Shown: positions 1-12,770 of the stretch, piece by piece
How positions within the stretch are numbered: position 1 is the first letter of the stretch
Layout of the letters: every line of letters begins with the position of its first letter
NCBI GenBank assembly: GCA_963169105.1
Contig: OY720640.1
Coordinates: 60,265,527 to 60,329,526 of the forward strand
Length of the DNA: 64,000 nt
Reading direction: 5' to 3'
Origin: Ceriagrion tenellum
Lineage: Eukaryota > Arthropoda > Insecta > Odonata > Coenagrionidae
Position numbers and translations under genes: made by a program
The notes under the pieces: model-generated
What the model was told of the DNA's origin: nothing
Databases searched by the model: none
The model's input: only the letters and a program-made list of their open reading frames with translations

Positions 1-59
1 AATTTAATAAGGGGGGTTTGAGTAGAGACGTATTGGGAAAACTTTAATTTGTTGCTTAA

Positions 60-352
60 CGGGTCGGAGACTTGGTCATCGCGAAAGGAGGATGCACGTG
101 GACCTGATGCGTTTTAAATGCGGGTGTGGATAAGGATGTAGAGAGTGAGCTGAGTGGCGAGGAGGACGAACGAAGATGTGGTTGGACAGGAGAGGAAGGT
201 GGAGTTTCGGAGGAGGCATAAAAAATGGACGGACGACGTTTTGAAGAGAGTGGAAATGTTAAAGAGGGTAATAGAGGGGACAATTCTGGGGAAGCATGGA
301 AGAAGAGGAAGGGGATGGGAGTTTTGGGCGAAAAAAAAGAGGATGGCAATGT
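60..352 (+). mobile_element. LINE family A, 3' coding fragment (copy A1)
   Basis: This is a decayed fragment of the C-terminal part of a non-LTR reverse transcriptase. Translating the plus strand in shifting frames gives ETW..RKED near 68-90, then a VW.RM-like stretch, then RRTNEDV near 158-180, then LKRVIEGTILGKHGRRG near 268-312. These follow the order seen in the better copy at 50190-50765 (ETWTLRKEDENRLQ, MWVWRWM, RKTNEEVLEMV, LKRVIERRMLGKRGRRRK). The opening bases also match the copies at 29100-29438 and 51290-51610, so the three form one subfamily. Several frameshifts and stops are present, and the fragment may run off the left edge of the window. It is non-functional. Family membership is seen directly by comparison inside the window; the LINE assignment rests on the reverse-transcriptase motifs of relatives. 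Confidence 0.65.
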
Positions 353-360
353 GAGAAATT

Positions 361-3300
361 TAATAGGTATTTTGGGTATCCCAGAAGTTAGGACATCAGA
401 ATAAATACTTTAACTTCAAACACTTTAATAAATGAAATATTTCTAGAAATCTTTTAGCCACCTTTTAGGAATCCTTGTATTTATAAATAGTATTCTTGTT
501 ATAATTTCGAAGCTGTTATATCTCTAGTTTGAGTCAATTATTTGCCGCAACCAATTAAATCTACGAATCATATTGAATCTTTCTTAAGCTGGTTAAGCTC
601 TGGTTGTTGACTTCAAACAAATTAGTGCAAACACTGTAGCAGATCGTGGTCACCTCCTTTCGGAAATCTCGCATTTAAAATATTTTCTGTATTAATTTTC
701 ATGCTGTTACATCTGTAGTGATTATTTTGTTATGTGTATTGCTTCTTTGCCTTGTAGGTGCCCCCGGTAATTGGCCTTATGGGTCACCTAAAGCTGCTTT
801 TAATTTTTTTCTCGGTGATTATGTAACTCTTGATTATGTCAAAGGGTAATAAATTATTTTTATTTAAAAACCGTCCAAAAAGCTACTAATTAGCTAGTAG
901 AATACTCGAATAAATCCGTAATGTATCTGCTAACCAATTGACTTAGTACTTTTTGAAATATCGCCTTTCCTTGGGTAACTATTTATTTATTCAAAATTTC
1001 TTCAAATTTTGTTTTTTTATTCCTAAAATAATTAATTTTATGGATTTGAAATTTTTATTCATAAAAATAAAAGTTTTGTTATTTAGATTTAATTTACTGT
1101 TAATTAATTAGAGGCACCCAAATATCGTAAAGTATGACAACGGCGATTCGCCGTCTCTTTAAACTAGGGTCAGGGTATACCAACCGGCGAATCGCCGTCT
1201 CTTTAAGTCAGTAGATTAATGGCGTACATTCTCATACTCGCCCGCAGAGTCTCAATTATGGTCTGTAGAATTAAAATACCTTCGGATTATTTGTGAAGCC
1301 CTATGGTAGAATTTTAGCATTTATTTTTTTTAACTCGGTCATTGTTATTATGTTTCCGTTGTTTTTCAATTCACTACGAAGGTCGTCAGAGAAATTGTGA
1401 AGTTAGTTCACATGTGCAACTTTCAACTTGTGAAACGCAAATGATATATCTTGTCCCTCGAGAAAAAATTATTATTTGTATTTTTGGGGGAAATTTGGCG
1501 TGGTACTTGCAGCCTTACAGCCATGAAATTGGTTTGCTCTCTCCCCCTCTTGACTAAAGCCGATTTTCTCTGTCGCTCTCAATCCTTAAGTGAGAAATCT
1601 TGCCCTCGGAATGAAAGAAATTTCCCATTTCACCGAGTGAATGGCTGAGAAACCCTTCCGAAATATGGTGTGAGGCTGAAATCGAGGGAACTTGATATTG
1701 AAATGAAAGCTGCCGAGCCGTAAGCTTTGAAAACTCACGAAGTTAGGTGATGTAACTTCGAAACTTGTATGAGGCTATGCACGATGAGGCAGACTAGTGC
1801 TTCACTTCCCGAACGAATTTGGCAGTAGCTTAATACTTTCGAAATGGTCCTACCTGAATATTTGGAAATATACCGTGATTTTGGTATATTTCTTGTCAAT
1901 CGGCCCTCAAAATCTTTTTTGTCGTATTTTTGAGTTGTCTCTGGGGAAATAAGAGTGTAGGTTAGCATTCACCTTGAGTACTTATCCAGGGTCAAAGTTT
2001 TTAGAATTGTTGAAACTTCTTTAGATTAATATTGGTATCTTATTATGCGTATTATTCCCGAAAGCCTTGCGGAAATTCCCCATTAAATCTAATCCGAGAC
2101 TCTTTCGTATGTCTCGGCAAAATTGAATATTAGGGAATAGAATGTTTGGGCACGTTGCCGCTATGCTTGTAGTTCTCTCAGATGCCCGTCGATAAATATT
2201 TTTACCCTATTTATATGAAACATAATTTATTACCTTAGTATGTTTTTTTATCAACACCTTTCTAGTTTTATATTTGGTATGTATATTTTAACCGTTATTT
2301 TATCCATCATGCTAATATTCTTGTATATACCTTCGATCGCATCGATCACAACATAACTTTTGTAACATGAAGTATGGAGTTCCTGCTATGAGTGTCCAGT
2401 AACTGAGTCCTCAGAACTTTTTATGGCCACTAAATCAAAATCTAATTTACTTTTTCCTGCTCAATCATGCGAAGTGTCAACCGTTTTGCTTTAATAATAA
2501 TCGTCTACTTAATGGACACATACTTTTTCTTCTATGTTCAATAACAAGCTCCCTTTTTTGAGTGGTTCATGTGCATGCTATCAAATTGTGAATGTTTTTG
2601 CCCTTTTCAATTCAGGCGAAGATTAAATTTGGTACTCGGCGGTTAGCCCAATCGAAAATTAAACCCGCTGAATTGATTCTGTCTCAAGAATTCCCCCTTT
2701 AATGGCCAGTTGCAAGAATATTTAGCCATGGAATCAATAGTTATGAGGTCCATAATGTTAATGATCCATAATGTACCAGTGAATGTACTGCTGGTCTCGA
2801 TCTTTTTTAAAGCCTCCATTTTGGTGGTCTCATACCTTTAGCTCAATGACTAATTGGATTCTAGCACTCATGTATACCGTTTTCGAGCTTATTTTTGAAC
2901 TGGTTCCCCACCGTTCACGTGTGTCCATCAAATCGATAAAAGAAAAGCAAAGATGAAATACGGTAACCATGGCAACATTAATTTAAAAACGTTGAGTCGC
3001 CCCTAAAGGGCAATAGAATTCCCCTTTTCCCTCTTAAAAATTCTATTGATTTAAAAGTCAAAAAATGACGGTGCCATTTCATATCAATTAAAAATAAACC
3101 TTCTGAAGGCTTTTTGCTGCTATTTTTTTCCTTTCATCGGGATCACCCGGAATTGGAGGGACTCGGCCGAAATTTAAAAAAAAATCGACTGCCGAAAATG
3201 CAGGCGTTTGCAGGATGGACTAAAAATTGAAGCCGTCACATATTGAGTAGGGGAACCGTGGACTGGATGGGATTTTCAGAAACTCCATCGTCAAATGTAT

Positions 3301-3576
3301 TGTTTTTATTTATTTTCTGCGAATTCATCCTCATCCAATTGCATTTTTTATATGCCCTCTCTCCTTTTGTCACTTGGATCACGGCAAAGTGCTGAATGGA
3401 ATGCGTGGACGCCATTGCAAATTCTTTTCACTGCATGAGTGCGATATGCTCTCGCCATGGCAAACGTGAAGCCATAAATGCTGTTTCTTTTTCCTTATCA
3501 GAGAGATATAAAAAAAATATTAACTGAGTTTTCATAAAAAATCGCGTACGTTTGACTTCGATCTTGCTCATTGAGA
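361..3576. other. Non-coding stretch, nothing recognised except a palindrome pair
   Basis: Apart from the CGGCG palindrome pair annotated separately, I see only AT-rich sequence with no reading frame that has a recognisable domain, no tRNA-like boxes and no inverted repeat that I could align. Confidence 0.5.
1141..1206. repeat. Pair of CGGCG palindromes in direct repeat
   Basis: A 22-bp block reading CGGCGATTCGCCG followed by TCTCTTTAA occurs at 1141-1162 and again at 1185-1206 with a single change in the middle (ATT becomes AAT). The 13-bp core is palindromic except for its central base, so the second core is exactly the reverse complement of the first. The starts are 44 bp apart. This is conspicuously GC-rich inside very AT-rich DNA. 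It could be a pair of binding sites for a dimeric protein or the remains of a small palindromic repeat; the sequence does not decide between these. Confidence 0.6.
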
Positions 3577-4062
3577 ACACACCGGGGCAGAAGGAGCTGG
3601 TGGATTACTTCGGTATTTCGTAATAGGAATACGGGAGTTGTAGCAAAGGTATTTAGAGGGAGACGTCTAGCAAAAGAAGCGTTCAGTAATAGGAGGACGT
3701 TGGTGAAGAGGCAAAGGCTGGCGATGAGTTTGATATGGAGTATAGCATCGTATGGGGCATAGACTTAGACTGAGCAAAGAAGACGACAATTGGCTGTTAG
3801 CGTTATGGATGCGGGTGTGGAGGAGGATGCAAAAAGGGCAGTGGACGGAAAGGGAATCATAATATGAAGTACTATTTATGTCTGATTGGTTATATGGTTG
3901 TTATGATTGGTGAAGAAGGGATAATTATAAATTTTGAGGGGTGAGAGGTCGATTAAGACCAAGATAGAGGCGAGAATGTTAGGTGATCGGGGAAGGGGAA
4001 GGAAGGGATTTGGTTTCATGGACGGAATGATGATTGATGGTTGGCAGAGATGAAGGAAGAAA
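3577..4062 (+). mobile_element. LINE family A, 3' coding fragment (copy A2)
   Basis: The plus strand reads LAKEAFSNRRTLVKRQRLAM then SLIWSIASYGA near 3667-3760, which lines up with the family A sequence AKEAYSIRRELM...GKDVMKRLVKS...WSVALCGAET at 46530-46665. Downstream are shifted-frame matches (VW.RM-like near 3808, then GKRGRGRK-like sequence ending FMDGM near 4020). Stops and frameshifts break the frame after SYGA, so no protein can be made. The 3' terminal tail seen in other copies (CCGGGAGGAGATTCTCTGAC) is not recognisable here, so the copy is truncated at both ends. Confidence 0.65.
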
Positions 4063-4276
4063 TATAAAATAGAGGATTTTTACTCGCCTCCATTTGCATA
4101 AACCTTAACCAGTAAATGGAGTAACTAGTACTAAAGTCATAAAAATCTGTAAAAAAATTGAAAATATTCGTATTGTTTTATTTGACCGCATTTGTGAGCT
4201 GTAGTGAAATCAATAGAATTTTAACAAACGAAACTGTTTCGTGCGTTACCTGGTAGAAGTTTTGGATATTCATGAG

Positions 4277-4423
4277 GAAATGATAAAACTTGGGAAACTC
4301 CACACTAATTTATTAAATTAGATGCGACCCGGCGAATACCTCGAAAATGGCACTTAGTTGCTGAAGACTCGGTCGGTTATAATTTAATAAATTTGTGTGA
4401 AGTTTACCAAGTCTTATCATTTC
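4277..4423. repeat. Foldback structure with 44-bp arms
   Basis: The arm at 4277-4320 is the inverted complement of 4380-4423 (40 of 44 positions match), enclosing a 59-bp loop. The right arm overlaps the start of the 286-bp inverted copy that begins at 4391. Together they suggest a palindromic element whose right side was captured by, or belongs to, that larger repeat. Confidence 0.7.
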
Positions 4424-4676
4424 ATCGTGAATAGCACCTTAGTTTGATAAAGATATGTCTCTTCAGGATTTCCTGGCGGCTAAATAGTCCCAGTTTGCTG
4501 AGTAATCATTTCTCTTTTGTCATTTTTTGAAGCGAATCCCTAAAACCTTTCTATAAACCGTGATGGCAGGCGAAATAATTATGTGCAATTGTAACATTTT
4601 AAATAATTAACCATTCGATAATATTCCCATGATTATTATGCAACTACCTGTTTTGGTAGTTGAATTCGAATGATGC
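4391..4676 (+). repeat. 286-bp inverted repeat, left copy
   Basis: This block is 274/286 identical (about 96%) to the reverse complement of 7054-7339. The inner end carries a small hairpin, CAACTACC-TGTTTT-GGTAGTTG, at about 4641-4662. Outer edge starts ATTTGTGTGA; inner edge ends AATGATGC. I found no clear target-site duplication just outside the two outer edges. It is either a long terminal inverted repeat of a 2,949-bp element (4391-7339) or one of two independent insertions of the same repeat. No coding capacity is present. Confidence 0.85.
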
Positions 4677-7053
4677 TGTTTCATCATCGAAACTTGAATA
4701 GAAAACAGTGTAGAATGAGTGTGGAAAATAGTGTTATTAGTTTTATTAAAAACATGGACGAATAATTTTAAGTTGTGAATTCTTTGAGAATAATTTTTCC
4801 GTCTTTCACCGCGAATATACTAGTTGCCATTCCCATATTCCCCCATATTTCCCATATTCCCCCTTCATTCCCATATTTATTTTCTGGTTCACCTCATGTG
4901 GGACTTCCTCAGGGAGTGGCGAGGGAGCGTGTCTTCCTTAACTCTTTCCTTTCTTCTCTGTGTAGTACATTGACGCTCAGATCGTCATCATTATCATGAT
5001 ATACGGCCCGCGAGAAAAAGAATTCGAGCATGATCGCCCCGAGAAAGGAGGGTGTTTTTTTCTCGAGAAGTGCTCTCTACCGGGGATGATGAAATGAAAA
5101 ATGTCTTGGACCCCTCTTGTCGCACATTAGCTCGGTTGTATCTCCAGTGACGAATGTAGTGGCTTTTGTGTTTCTTTTCGGATGGGAAAAGAGTAAACAC
5201 GGTAGAGTGTCTTTTTCTCTCTAAAGTGTACCAGGAAGGGAGGACAAGGGGGATTGCACGTGTGATTTATTAAACGCTTTAGGAAAGCTCTATCGTGTTT
5301 TTTTTATTCATTCCAGTTTCTTACCTCGAGTGAAGAAAAAGTGCGGTGAACCTTTAATTTTCCTTCCAGACGAGACCCTGCCTTTTTATTCTCCTACTTC
5401 GTTCTTGTTTCATCAGCATTTTCAAATCGCTTATCCTTCATTGCTTCTCTTTGTTTGTTTTTTTATTTGTTTTAATGGTCATGTCAGTTTTCAATTGGCC
5501 TTGTTTTTCTAAAATTGTCCTTATAAAACTTATTATTTTAGATTATGATTCCAGATAATTGTTTTATTTCTTCCTTCTTAAATACAAAGTACATTCTATT
5601 TTTACAAAAACTTGGGAAGCTTTTGGTTAATAAAGATTTTAAACCTGTGTGGGGGTAACCAAGAATTCCGTGCAAGGGAGCATAACAAAATATTTCAGAT
5701 TTAAATAGTATTGTGAACAATTTACCTAAATTCTAATAAATTCCTTTCAAACAAACTGTTTTGTGGGCATTTGCAAACAGTTTTTCAATATCAAAATGCT
5801 CAAATAGCCATTTTTTAACACCCTTTATATATGATTTCATTTTAACTGCCCTTGGAAGTTGATGAAAGATTTTCAGGGTAAAATAAATAAAACTTCTCAT
5901 AAATAAATGCAAATGTGGCCAAGGTGGTAGAACATCGAATTGAAAGCGATGGTTCCACTGTCAATGCCAGGGCGAATTGTTAATATTTCTTGTGTTGAAC
6001 TTGTGTGAGCTTCTCCATCTGTAGAGTTCACAGGTTTTCCATACACCTCTTCTCTTGCCTTTGTTTTCCTGCTGTAGGATTTTTGATAAGGATTAGAGCC
6101 AAAGCTTTATTTTTTCCTAAAATTTTCATCTTTATTCTCTCAGATAATATTTTATGTACCACTAAGCTTAAATCTGTATAGTGTATGACTATTTTTCAAA
6201 CAAATTCCATTACATTCATTAATCCTTTCTGATGGTAAATACTTCTGCTGACAAAGTTTAAGGTGCTGCACTTTTTTATGTAAGCTGAGTAATAACCAAA
6301 TAAATTTAAATTTGAATCTAATGTGTAAATGTTTTGTACTTAGTACCTAACGATGAAATATCAACATTGAATTCCGACAAATCAGTTCTGTATGTGGAAA
6401 GCTGCACGGTTCTTTATTTCATCATGTTTAAAGTCCGCTTAAGTTTGCAATAATGTACGAATGGGATTAGTGATATTATTTACGTTTTTTTATATACTCT
6501 TTACTTTTTAATTTTATATGTGGTGGCTGTATATCACGGTTTTACTGAATGTTTGTTTCTACCATGGGACTAGGGGTAAAGAGAGACACATTCCCATTTG
6601 AATCTTCCTGAAGAAAAATTGTATTCCGATCAAACAGCGGCCAAAGTTGTTATACCTATCTCATCAAGATACTTCCGTATCGCATTATAAGCAAGTTTTT
6701 AAACTGGGAATCGAGCTCGGTTAGGTTCAATTACCGCTTTGGTAATTGCCTTGAGGCTCTATATGAACGTTGTTTTCCTGTAGATGCTGAAAAGATGGCC
6801 AAAGTGGCTCGCTGAGTGCTGTAAAAAAACTGCATTTCACTTGAATAGCTGTTCTATGGTGTGGATTCTCGTACTTCTTAACGTGACTCTCCATTTATAA
6901 AAGAGGACTCAAATGCTGATCGTGAAATTTTTTCCGTGAACCGGTAAAGTCGCAATATTCGAAGTCATTGCAGCGAATTCAATTTTATTTAGTTTCAAAT
7001 GTGTTTTTTTCCGAGGCTCATACAACTAACAATTTCCATTGTGTTTCTTTGCT
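4677..7053. other. Spacer between the 286-bp inverted copies
   Basis: These 2,377 bases hold no recognisable protein domain; frames of 60-75 codons on both strands lack any motif that I know. If the flanking copies are terminal inverted repeats, this would be the interior of a non-autonomous or decayed DNA element. A weak tRNA-like stretch at 5915-5975 was considered and rejected. Confidence 0.4.
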
Positions 7054-7339
7054 GCATCATTTTAATTCAACTACCAAAACAGGTAGTTACATAATAATCA
7101 TGGGAATATTATCGAATGGTTAATTATTTAAGATGTTACAATTGCGCATAATTATTTCGCCTGCCATCACGGTTAATAGAAAGGTTTTAGGGATTCGCTT
7201 CAAAAAATGACAAAAGAGAAATGATAACTCAGCAAACTGGAACTATTTAGCCGCCAGGAAATCCTGAAGAGACATGTCTTTAACAAACTAAGGTGCTATT
7301 CACGTTGAAATGATAAGACTTGGTAAACATCACACAAAT
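7054..7339 (-). repeat. 286-bp inverted repeat, right copy
   Basis: Reverse-complement partner of 4391-4676 with 12 differences in 286 positions, mostly single substitutions and no gaps. The similarity stops abruptly at both ends. The high identity compared with the heavily decayed LINE fragments nearby indicates a more recent origin. Confidence 0.85.
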
Positions 7340-8742
7340 GTAATGCCAGTTATACGATTTTTTCATTATTACTTGTGCATTGATGTTTTTTCCCCTTTAA
7401 AGTCGAGGTTTGACATTTTTTAGTCGCAACTGAGCGCGTAATGGTAAAATATTCCCATCTTTAATAATGAGAGAATATGAGCCCAGAGGTTTTGAATGAA
7501 CACTTTTTTTGGAATTCAAATACGCAGGCTGAGTTGTTCCGAGGATGCAGCGAAGTAAGCGATGAATATTTATAGGAGAAAATCTATTCGTTGCTGGGGA
7601 ATTTTGACGACTAAATGGTGCCGCTCTATTTTTAAATGAAGAGTCAACCTATGATCATAGGGTTTTTTTCTATCTAAATGATGGATGCATCTTCGCAAAT
7701 TTGAAATAAATTTTCTTCTGCTTTTACCTTTCAAATATTTTCCTTTCTAAGATTGCGTATGAACGGCATGTATTGTAGGAGTGTCATCGGTTTTCGTATA
7801 TCTTAGTTTCTCTCATTACATTTGCGAGAGCTATACATCGCTGTTTTGGGTTTTAAAGGGGACATAAATGTGGTATTTTTGTCCTTTAAAATGAAAGTAG
7901 TTGTTTAAAGTATTTTAGCGGGTGTATAAAATTGTATTATTCCTTTTTTTACTTTGAAAATAACAAATATGATTAGAAAACTTCAGCAGGTGTGCTGGTA
8001 ACATATAATACCGTGCGGTAATTTTCTTTAGTGACCTATGCATTAAATCACATAAAATTTTCGATCGATTAACATCGCCGTTTTGGTTTAGGAAAAGGGC
8101 GTCAATGGTGGATCGCAACATTTTTACCTTTAGCTCTAGCGCAATGGTCGAACAAATAATACTCTTTCCTCTTTTGGGCGATTTGCTGTCTCCATTTGCG
8201 AGTTGCAATCATACCACTTCTGCTGCACCCTGACCGCACGATCTCCCTAACTTCTCTTCTCTAAACACCCATTTCTACTCATCCCATTTCCCGCCCAACT
8301 TTAATGACCGCTACAAATGGTTATGGGATCTCTCGGCTCCGTTTTTGGACCGCCTGAACGACTGAACCCGCTATAACGCACTTATACGTGCTTTAATGAC
8401 CCGAATTTGTGATATTTCCCATCGAGTTTACTGTCCCTGCAAAGTTTTAAATCCATTTCAATTCTCTTTCCCCATCTCCATGCTTTCCAAACTTACCACC
8501 TCGGTCATGAGCATGTAGCTACTCTGTGACTACAAGAACTGAAACAAATTGCCAACGCTACCTTGTCGTTTTCTCTGTTTTTAGTAAAGTAACATCTTTC
8601 TACTTGCCCTGAGCCGAGACTTCAAAGCTGAAAATACTTGAGTTACATAAATACATTAAACATTATCTTCTACACGACTTTAATACATTTGATAGTTGTG
8701 TTCTCTTGTTCAATTTTCTCACCAATTTGCAACCTGTTAACT
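7340..8742. other. Non-coding stretch, nothing recognised
   Basis: AT-rich DNA. A 97-codon minus-strand frame at 7915-8208 has no recognisable motif, and I treat it as chance. Confidence 0.45.
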
Positions 8743-8928
8743 CAGATGCCAATGATCTCACAAAAAAGATCTTGTTCACTTTCCACAAAAGTTTATTCAC
8801 ACCGATCAAGAATTTGACATAAGCTATGTCATTTTCAATTTTCATGGCTTACGTCGAAACTTCGGTCGGTGAGAATCAACAACTGTGGAAAGTGAACAAC
8901 ATCTATTATTGTGAGATCATGGCATCTG
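8743..8928. repeat. Foldback element with 86-bp arms
   Basis: Arms 8743-8828 and 8843-8928 are inverted complements with scattered mismatches. Shared blocks are CAGATGCC, GATCTCACAA, GTTCACTTTCCACA and CACCGA. The centre is a 14-bp spacer between CATAAGCTATG and CATGGCTTACG. No reading frame is present. The form is that of a small foldback or MITE-like element; no target duplication was found. Confidence 0.7.
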
Positions 8929-11900
8929 TACCTCATTTGTACAAAATATCGCCTGATATCATCAACTTAACTGTTAACTTAGAGTTGTATCCATCATAAC
9001 CCATTTCTGAATCCTAATCCTGGTGTCCATATTATCGTACCGTTATCCATATATTTGTCATTTGTATCTGTATCAAATATAATTTTGTATTCAACCAGTT
9101 TTGAGCCAAGTTTGATTGATTTTGCACTAGCATATTCTTAGTGGGTGATACCCAGAGTATAATTCAGATATACTATTTGCTATTCTTAACGTCTGGTAAG
9201 GGGAAGCTAAGTTGCTTCATATGTACATTTTGCGACGAATAAATGTTTTGAAAACAGGTTTTTCCAGTCTGAATATGACACTATTTCTATGGAAAATACG
9301 CATATTGATACCAATAATTGAGGTTGTTTGCCAAAAGTTCAAACGCTGAGATGAGTTGTTGCCGTTATTCCATTTATCATTTAATACGATCGTATTCCCT
9401 TCTTATACATTTTTAAATTTGTTTTCTGTTAATAACTAAAATACTTTTACTCTCCTTATCCAAGTTTCTCTTTTTAGTGGGACTAGAAGCTAGTTTTTGC
9501 TGAAAAAAACGTATTTATCTCTAGTTTCAATGTATAGTTCTCACTAATGTTTCACGCGCAAACCTATTTGAACCTAGGTGGGAATGTAGAAGTGAAGGGG
9601 ATAAAGGAAATGGATGGATGGGAAGTAACTTCGACTACGAAAGAGAGAGTGAGGCGGGGTAGTCAAACTAATTCTAAGGGAAATTGGCATGTGGGAAGAG
9701 TGATTTAAAATCATCCTCACATATATCTCTACTGGGTGCCCTATCATGTATCTACTTGTATCTACTCATCTCAGTTGTGAGACGGGTTGAGACAGATAGA
9801 GTACTCATTGCTGAGATGAGTAGATACAGGACGGCAGGTAGTCTTGAGTCATCCCTCTCCTCCAAGACTTCATGTTCACTGCATTTAGGTTTCTGATTGA
9901 CCTTCGTCACTAAAATTTCTTCCTTTCCCGTTGCTCAGGATTTTGAAAGCTCCGTGGACCATGTCCCAAAATCGTCTCTTGAACTTTTGAGTATGATGTC
10001 CAAAATGTCCTCTTTGGTACAATAACAAGGGGCCGAGAAAGAGTGGAGCAGTGTTCCAGCTCTTTATTTCTCACCTGGCCAAATGCCTCAATTGCATTTC
10101 TCGTCTGGGGTTCCCGTTGGCGGTAGTGTTACAATACCAATTGGCCCCCACACTAGGGATTACATTCAAAGGGCGGCGGATGCAATTTACGACCTGATTA
10201 TTCGGCGTCGCCCTGATTTTAGCGTAATCGCGGCGGAAGGTCTGGCATGGTCCTCGATGAACTCTCAGCAGTAGGTGGAAAGGCCGAGGACAAATTTGCC
10301 GGTTAATTAACCCCTGCGTGAACACGCTCCACTATCCGTTATTTCTCAAAATTGTGGGTAAATATTTTAATTAGTGGTGCATGTTGGTAGATATTTTTCT
10401 GCATGTCATCAAAGTATCTGCCAACTATTCCTTCCTCAATTTACACGTTTAGATTCTGGAAGGCGATAAATATAACCAAACTAATATTTGAAGCCTGTAG
10501 AAATCTAAGGATTGGTTAAAATAGGTACATGGTGACTCGGTTTGCCCAAAAACCCTAATGTGGGTCAATCCATACCAAGTGGTCCAAGTTGGTAGCTCGA
10601 CCATTTTAGAAAAAATTCATTTTTTGAGGGCAGATAGCCTTATGTTTCGACAGCTCAAAACAAGTTATATTTTATTTTTAGTTTCCATGGCAACCAAATG
10701 GCGGCCATTTTTCAATCTCGATGCACAGCTTTTTTAGCATTTGCAAGCTTTGACATTAACTTCTGTTACTCAGCTACCATTGGTTATAGGAAAATGAAAT
10801 AAATTTTTATGCAATACGCATAGATGGAACTACAACTCTGTGTATGTCATAACGTGGAATTGTTATTTCTTCGTGATTATTTTAACAGCCAAACTTTAAA
10901 GCCAAAAACGTAAGGTTTCGTATATTTCGGAATTTTTTTGGGGAAGAAGAAATTTTCTTTGACCCTTAAAAATTACTCATAATATACGGTGACATTAGAT
11001 CTCTGTATTAAAATAATTTGAAGTCAGAAGCTTGCATATTTTTATTTTTACAGAGCCGGCAAATTGTAACTTTTTAAAAATTTGCAATATTCCAAGTTCA
11101 ATATCTCTGGTGGGCAGTTGTTTAAAAATTTGAAAATTACAGAAAATAAAGATCTGTACACAATTTAATTATGGTATAAAACTTGAATTGGAGACTTTTC
11201 TAGTTACGCAGATATAGGTGTGTGAAACAGCAAAAATTCAGCATTTGCGAAATGATGTAAATGCATTTATCATGCCCATAATTACACATCTTAAGGCTTG
11301 AATAATACAGTAGAATACTTTGCGGAGAATAGAATCAAGAACCGGTAGAATACTTATTTAGAAATTTTTGGGTGCAAGGCGGCATGGAAAGACCTTTGAT
11401 AGATGAAAACTAAGCGGAGGAAAAGGATTTTTTCTCGCTAAAATTGATTCTATCGTGTTTAAATGTTTTATCGTGGCTAAATGTTTAGACTTGGAGGTGA
11501 ATTCAATGGCAATACAAAGTTAGTGTATTTGAAGAGGAGAAATTAACACGTGGATGCACCATTTACAGCGTGATGTTGTGTTGAGAGCTATATAGAGCAA
11601 GAGAGTGACTACAATTGTATGATCGCCTAGCAACTCTAATTTACAAATGAACGACCGTGGACGAATCTTTCCATGTAGGTCCTTAATAAATCGTGGTCGC
11701 TGTTTGTGGTTTTTAATGCTTTGTGTGTTTTTATACATAAATTTTTATTCAGAAACAGTTTTGTTTATCGCTTTATGTCGGGAGACTCCTTGCTTTAGTC
11801 GTTTTCGATCCTGGAGGTTCGGCAACAAACGCATCTGTACTGATTTGCGGGTTGCGTGAGAGCAAGGGTAGTCGTTCCTCCAGAATAAAAAAAATCCTAT

Positions 11901-12204
11901 CCATTCAGCCTCAAGAAAGTCGACGTAACTGTTTACCAAAATTTTGACACGTAATTTAATGATATTTACAAGTTACGGAGTATTGGTGTATTCAAATAAC
12001 ATCTCAAATTATCTTCGGACAAGTTTCGTCCACTAGAGTTAACTTGGCCAAGGATGGAAATACAACGTTAGACCAAAAAGCTGTTTCTCAAATTTTATTT
12101 TCGTCAGTGTAGTTAAACACGAAAAAAAATTGATTTTTAAATTCAAACTTGGTCTAGATATAATGATATGCAACACTAAGAAAGACCAATACTTTCATGA
12201 TCAT
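8929..12204. other. Non-coding stretch with one short hairpin
   Basis: Mostly AT-rich and featureless. Overlapping short frames on opposite strands at 10071-10325 lie in a locally GC-richer patch but carry no known domain. About 10530-11260 reads like an old interspersed repeat, but only one copy lies in this window, so I cannot define it. Confidence 0.4.
9758..9827. repeat. Perfect 17-bp inverted repeat
   Basis: GTATCTACTCATCTCAG at 9758-9774 is exactly the reverse complement of 9811-9827, with a 36-bp loop. No T-run follows, and it is not near a recognisable gene end. It is a strong hairpin of unknown role. Confidence 0.75.
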
Positions 12205-12770
12205 CATCAGTCAACAATCCTGAGATCGCTTTAGCGCAGCCCTCTGCTCAGTTCTCATATCAGATATTAAACTTCATATTAACATACATCTGCTCTTTCA
12301 TATCATTCATCACTTGTTTAATATATATCTCAAACGAGGCCTTCTTCTGCCATTCTTCCCGTTGAGCTATCCGTCCACGATTTTCTATATCAGGCCGTAA
12401 TTTCTCATAATAAGGCCGATTGAGTCGTCTCATCTTCTTAGGGGTTTATAGAAGACTTCTCTTTTCTTCCCGATAGCCTCTCGGTCTATCCATTTAATTT
12501 TCATCATTCTTCAGTAGCACCACATTTTGAATGCTTCCACCCTTTTCTTCTCTGCAGCAGTCATCATGCATGTCTCACTGGCATGAAGAAACATGCTCCA
12601 TGTATAAGTTCTGATGAATTGTTTCCTTACTTCTACGCTTGTGTTTCCAGCTGCAACTAGAACTTCTTTTGATAGAATACCCTCTTTGCCTGGGCTATTA
12701 TACTCATTTTTTTCTTGCTTCGTCCATCGCTGGTTAACAGTACTCTTTCACCTCGTCGAGTTTTTCTTTG
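12205..12770 (-). mobile_element. LINE family E, 3' coding fragment and tail
   Basis: On the minus strand, broken frames give SDGRSKKKMSIIAQAKRVFYQ near 12740-12660, then YTWSMFL-like and MTAAEKKRVEAFKMWC-like sequence, then GRIAQREEWQKKASFEIY near 12380-12320. This order (strand-exchange segment, YG.ETW block, basic MW.YRRM block) is the C-terminal region of RTE/CR1-like reverse transcriptases, also seen intact at 33274-34014. The 3' end (12205-12215) finishes with a GAT-type short repeat. Stops occur throughout. It differs clearly from families A-D, so it counts as a separate lineage. It is 5'-truncated and dead. Confidence 0.6.

Noticed and set aside
5915..5975. tRNA-like stretch TGGCCAAGGTGGTAGAACAT
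   Set aside because: The D-arm-like part is suggestive, but no GGTTCRANNCC B box, anticodon stem or acceptor stem follows.
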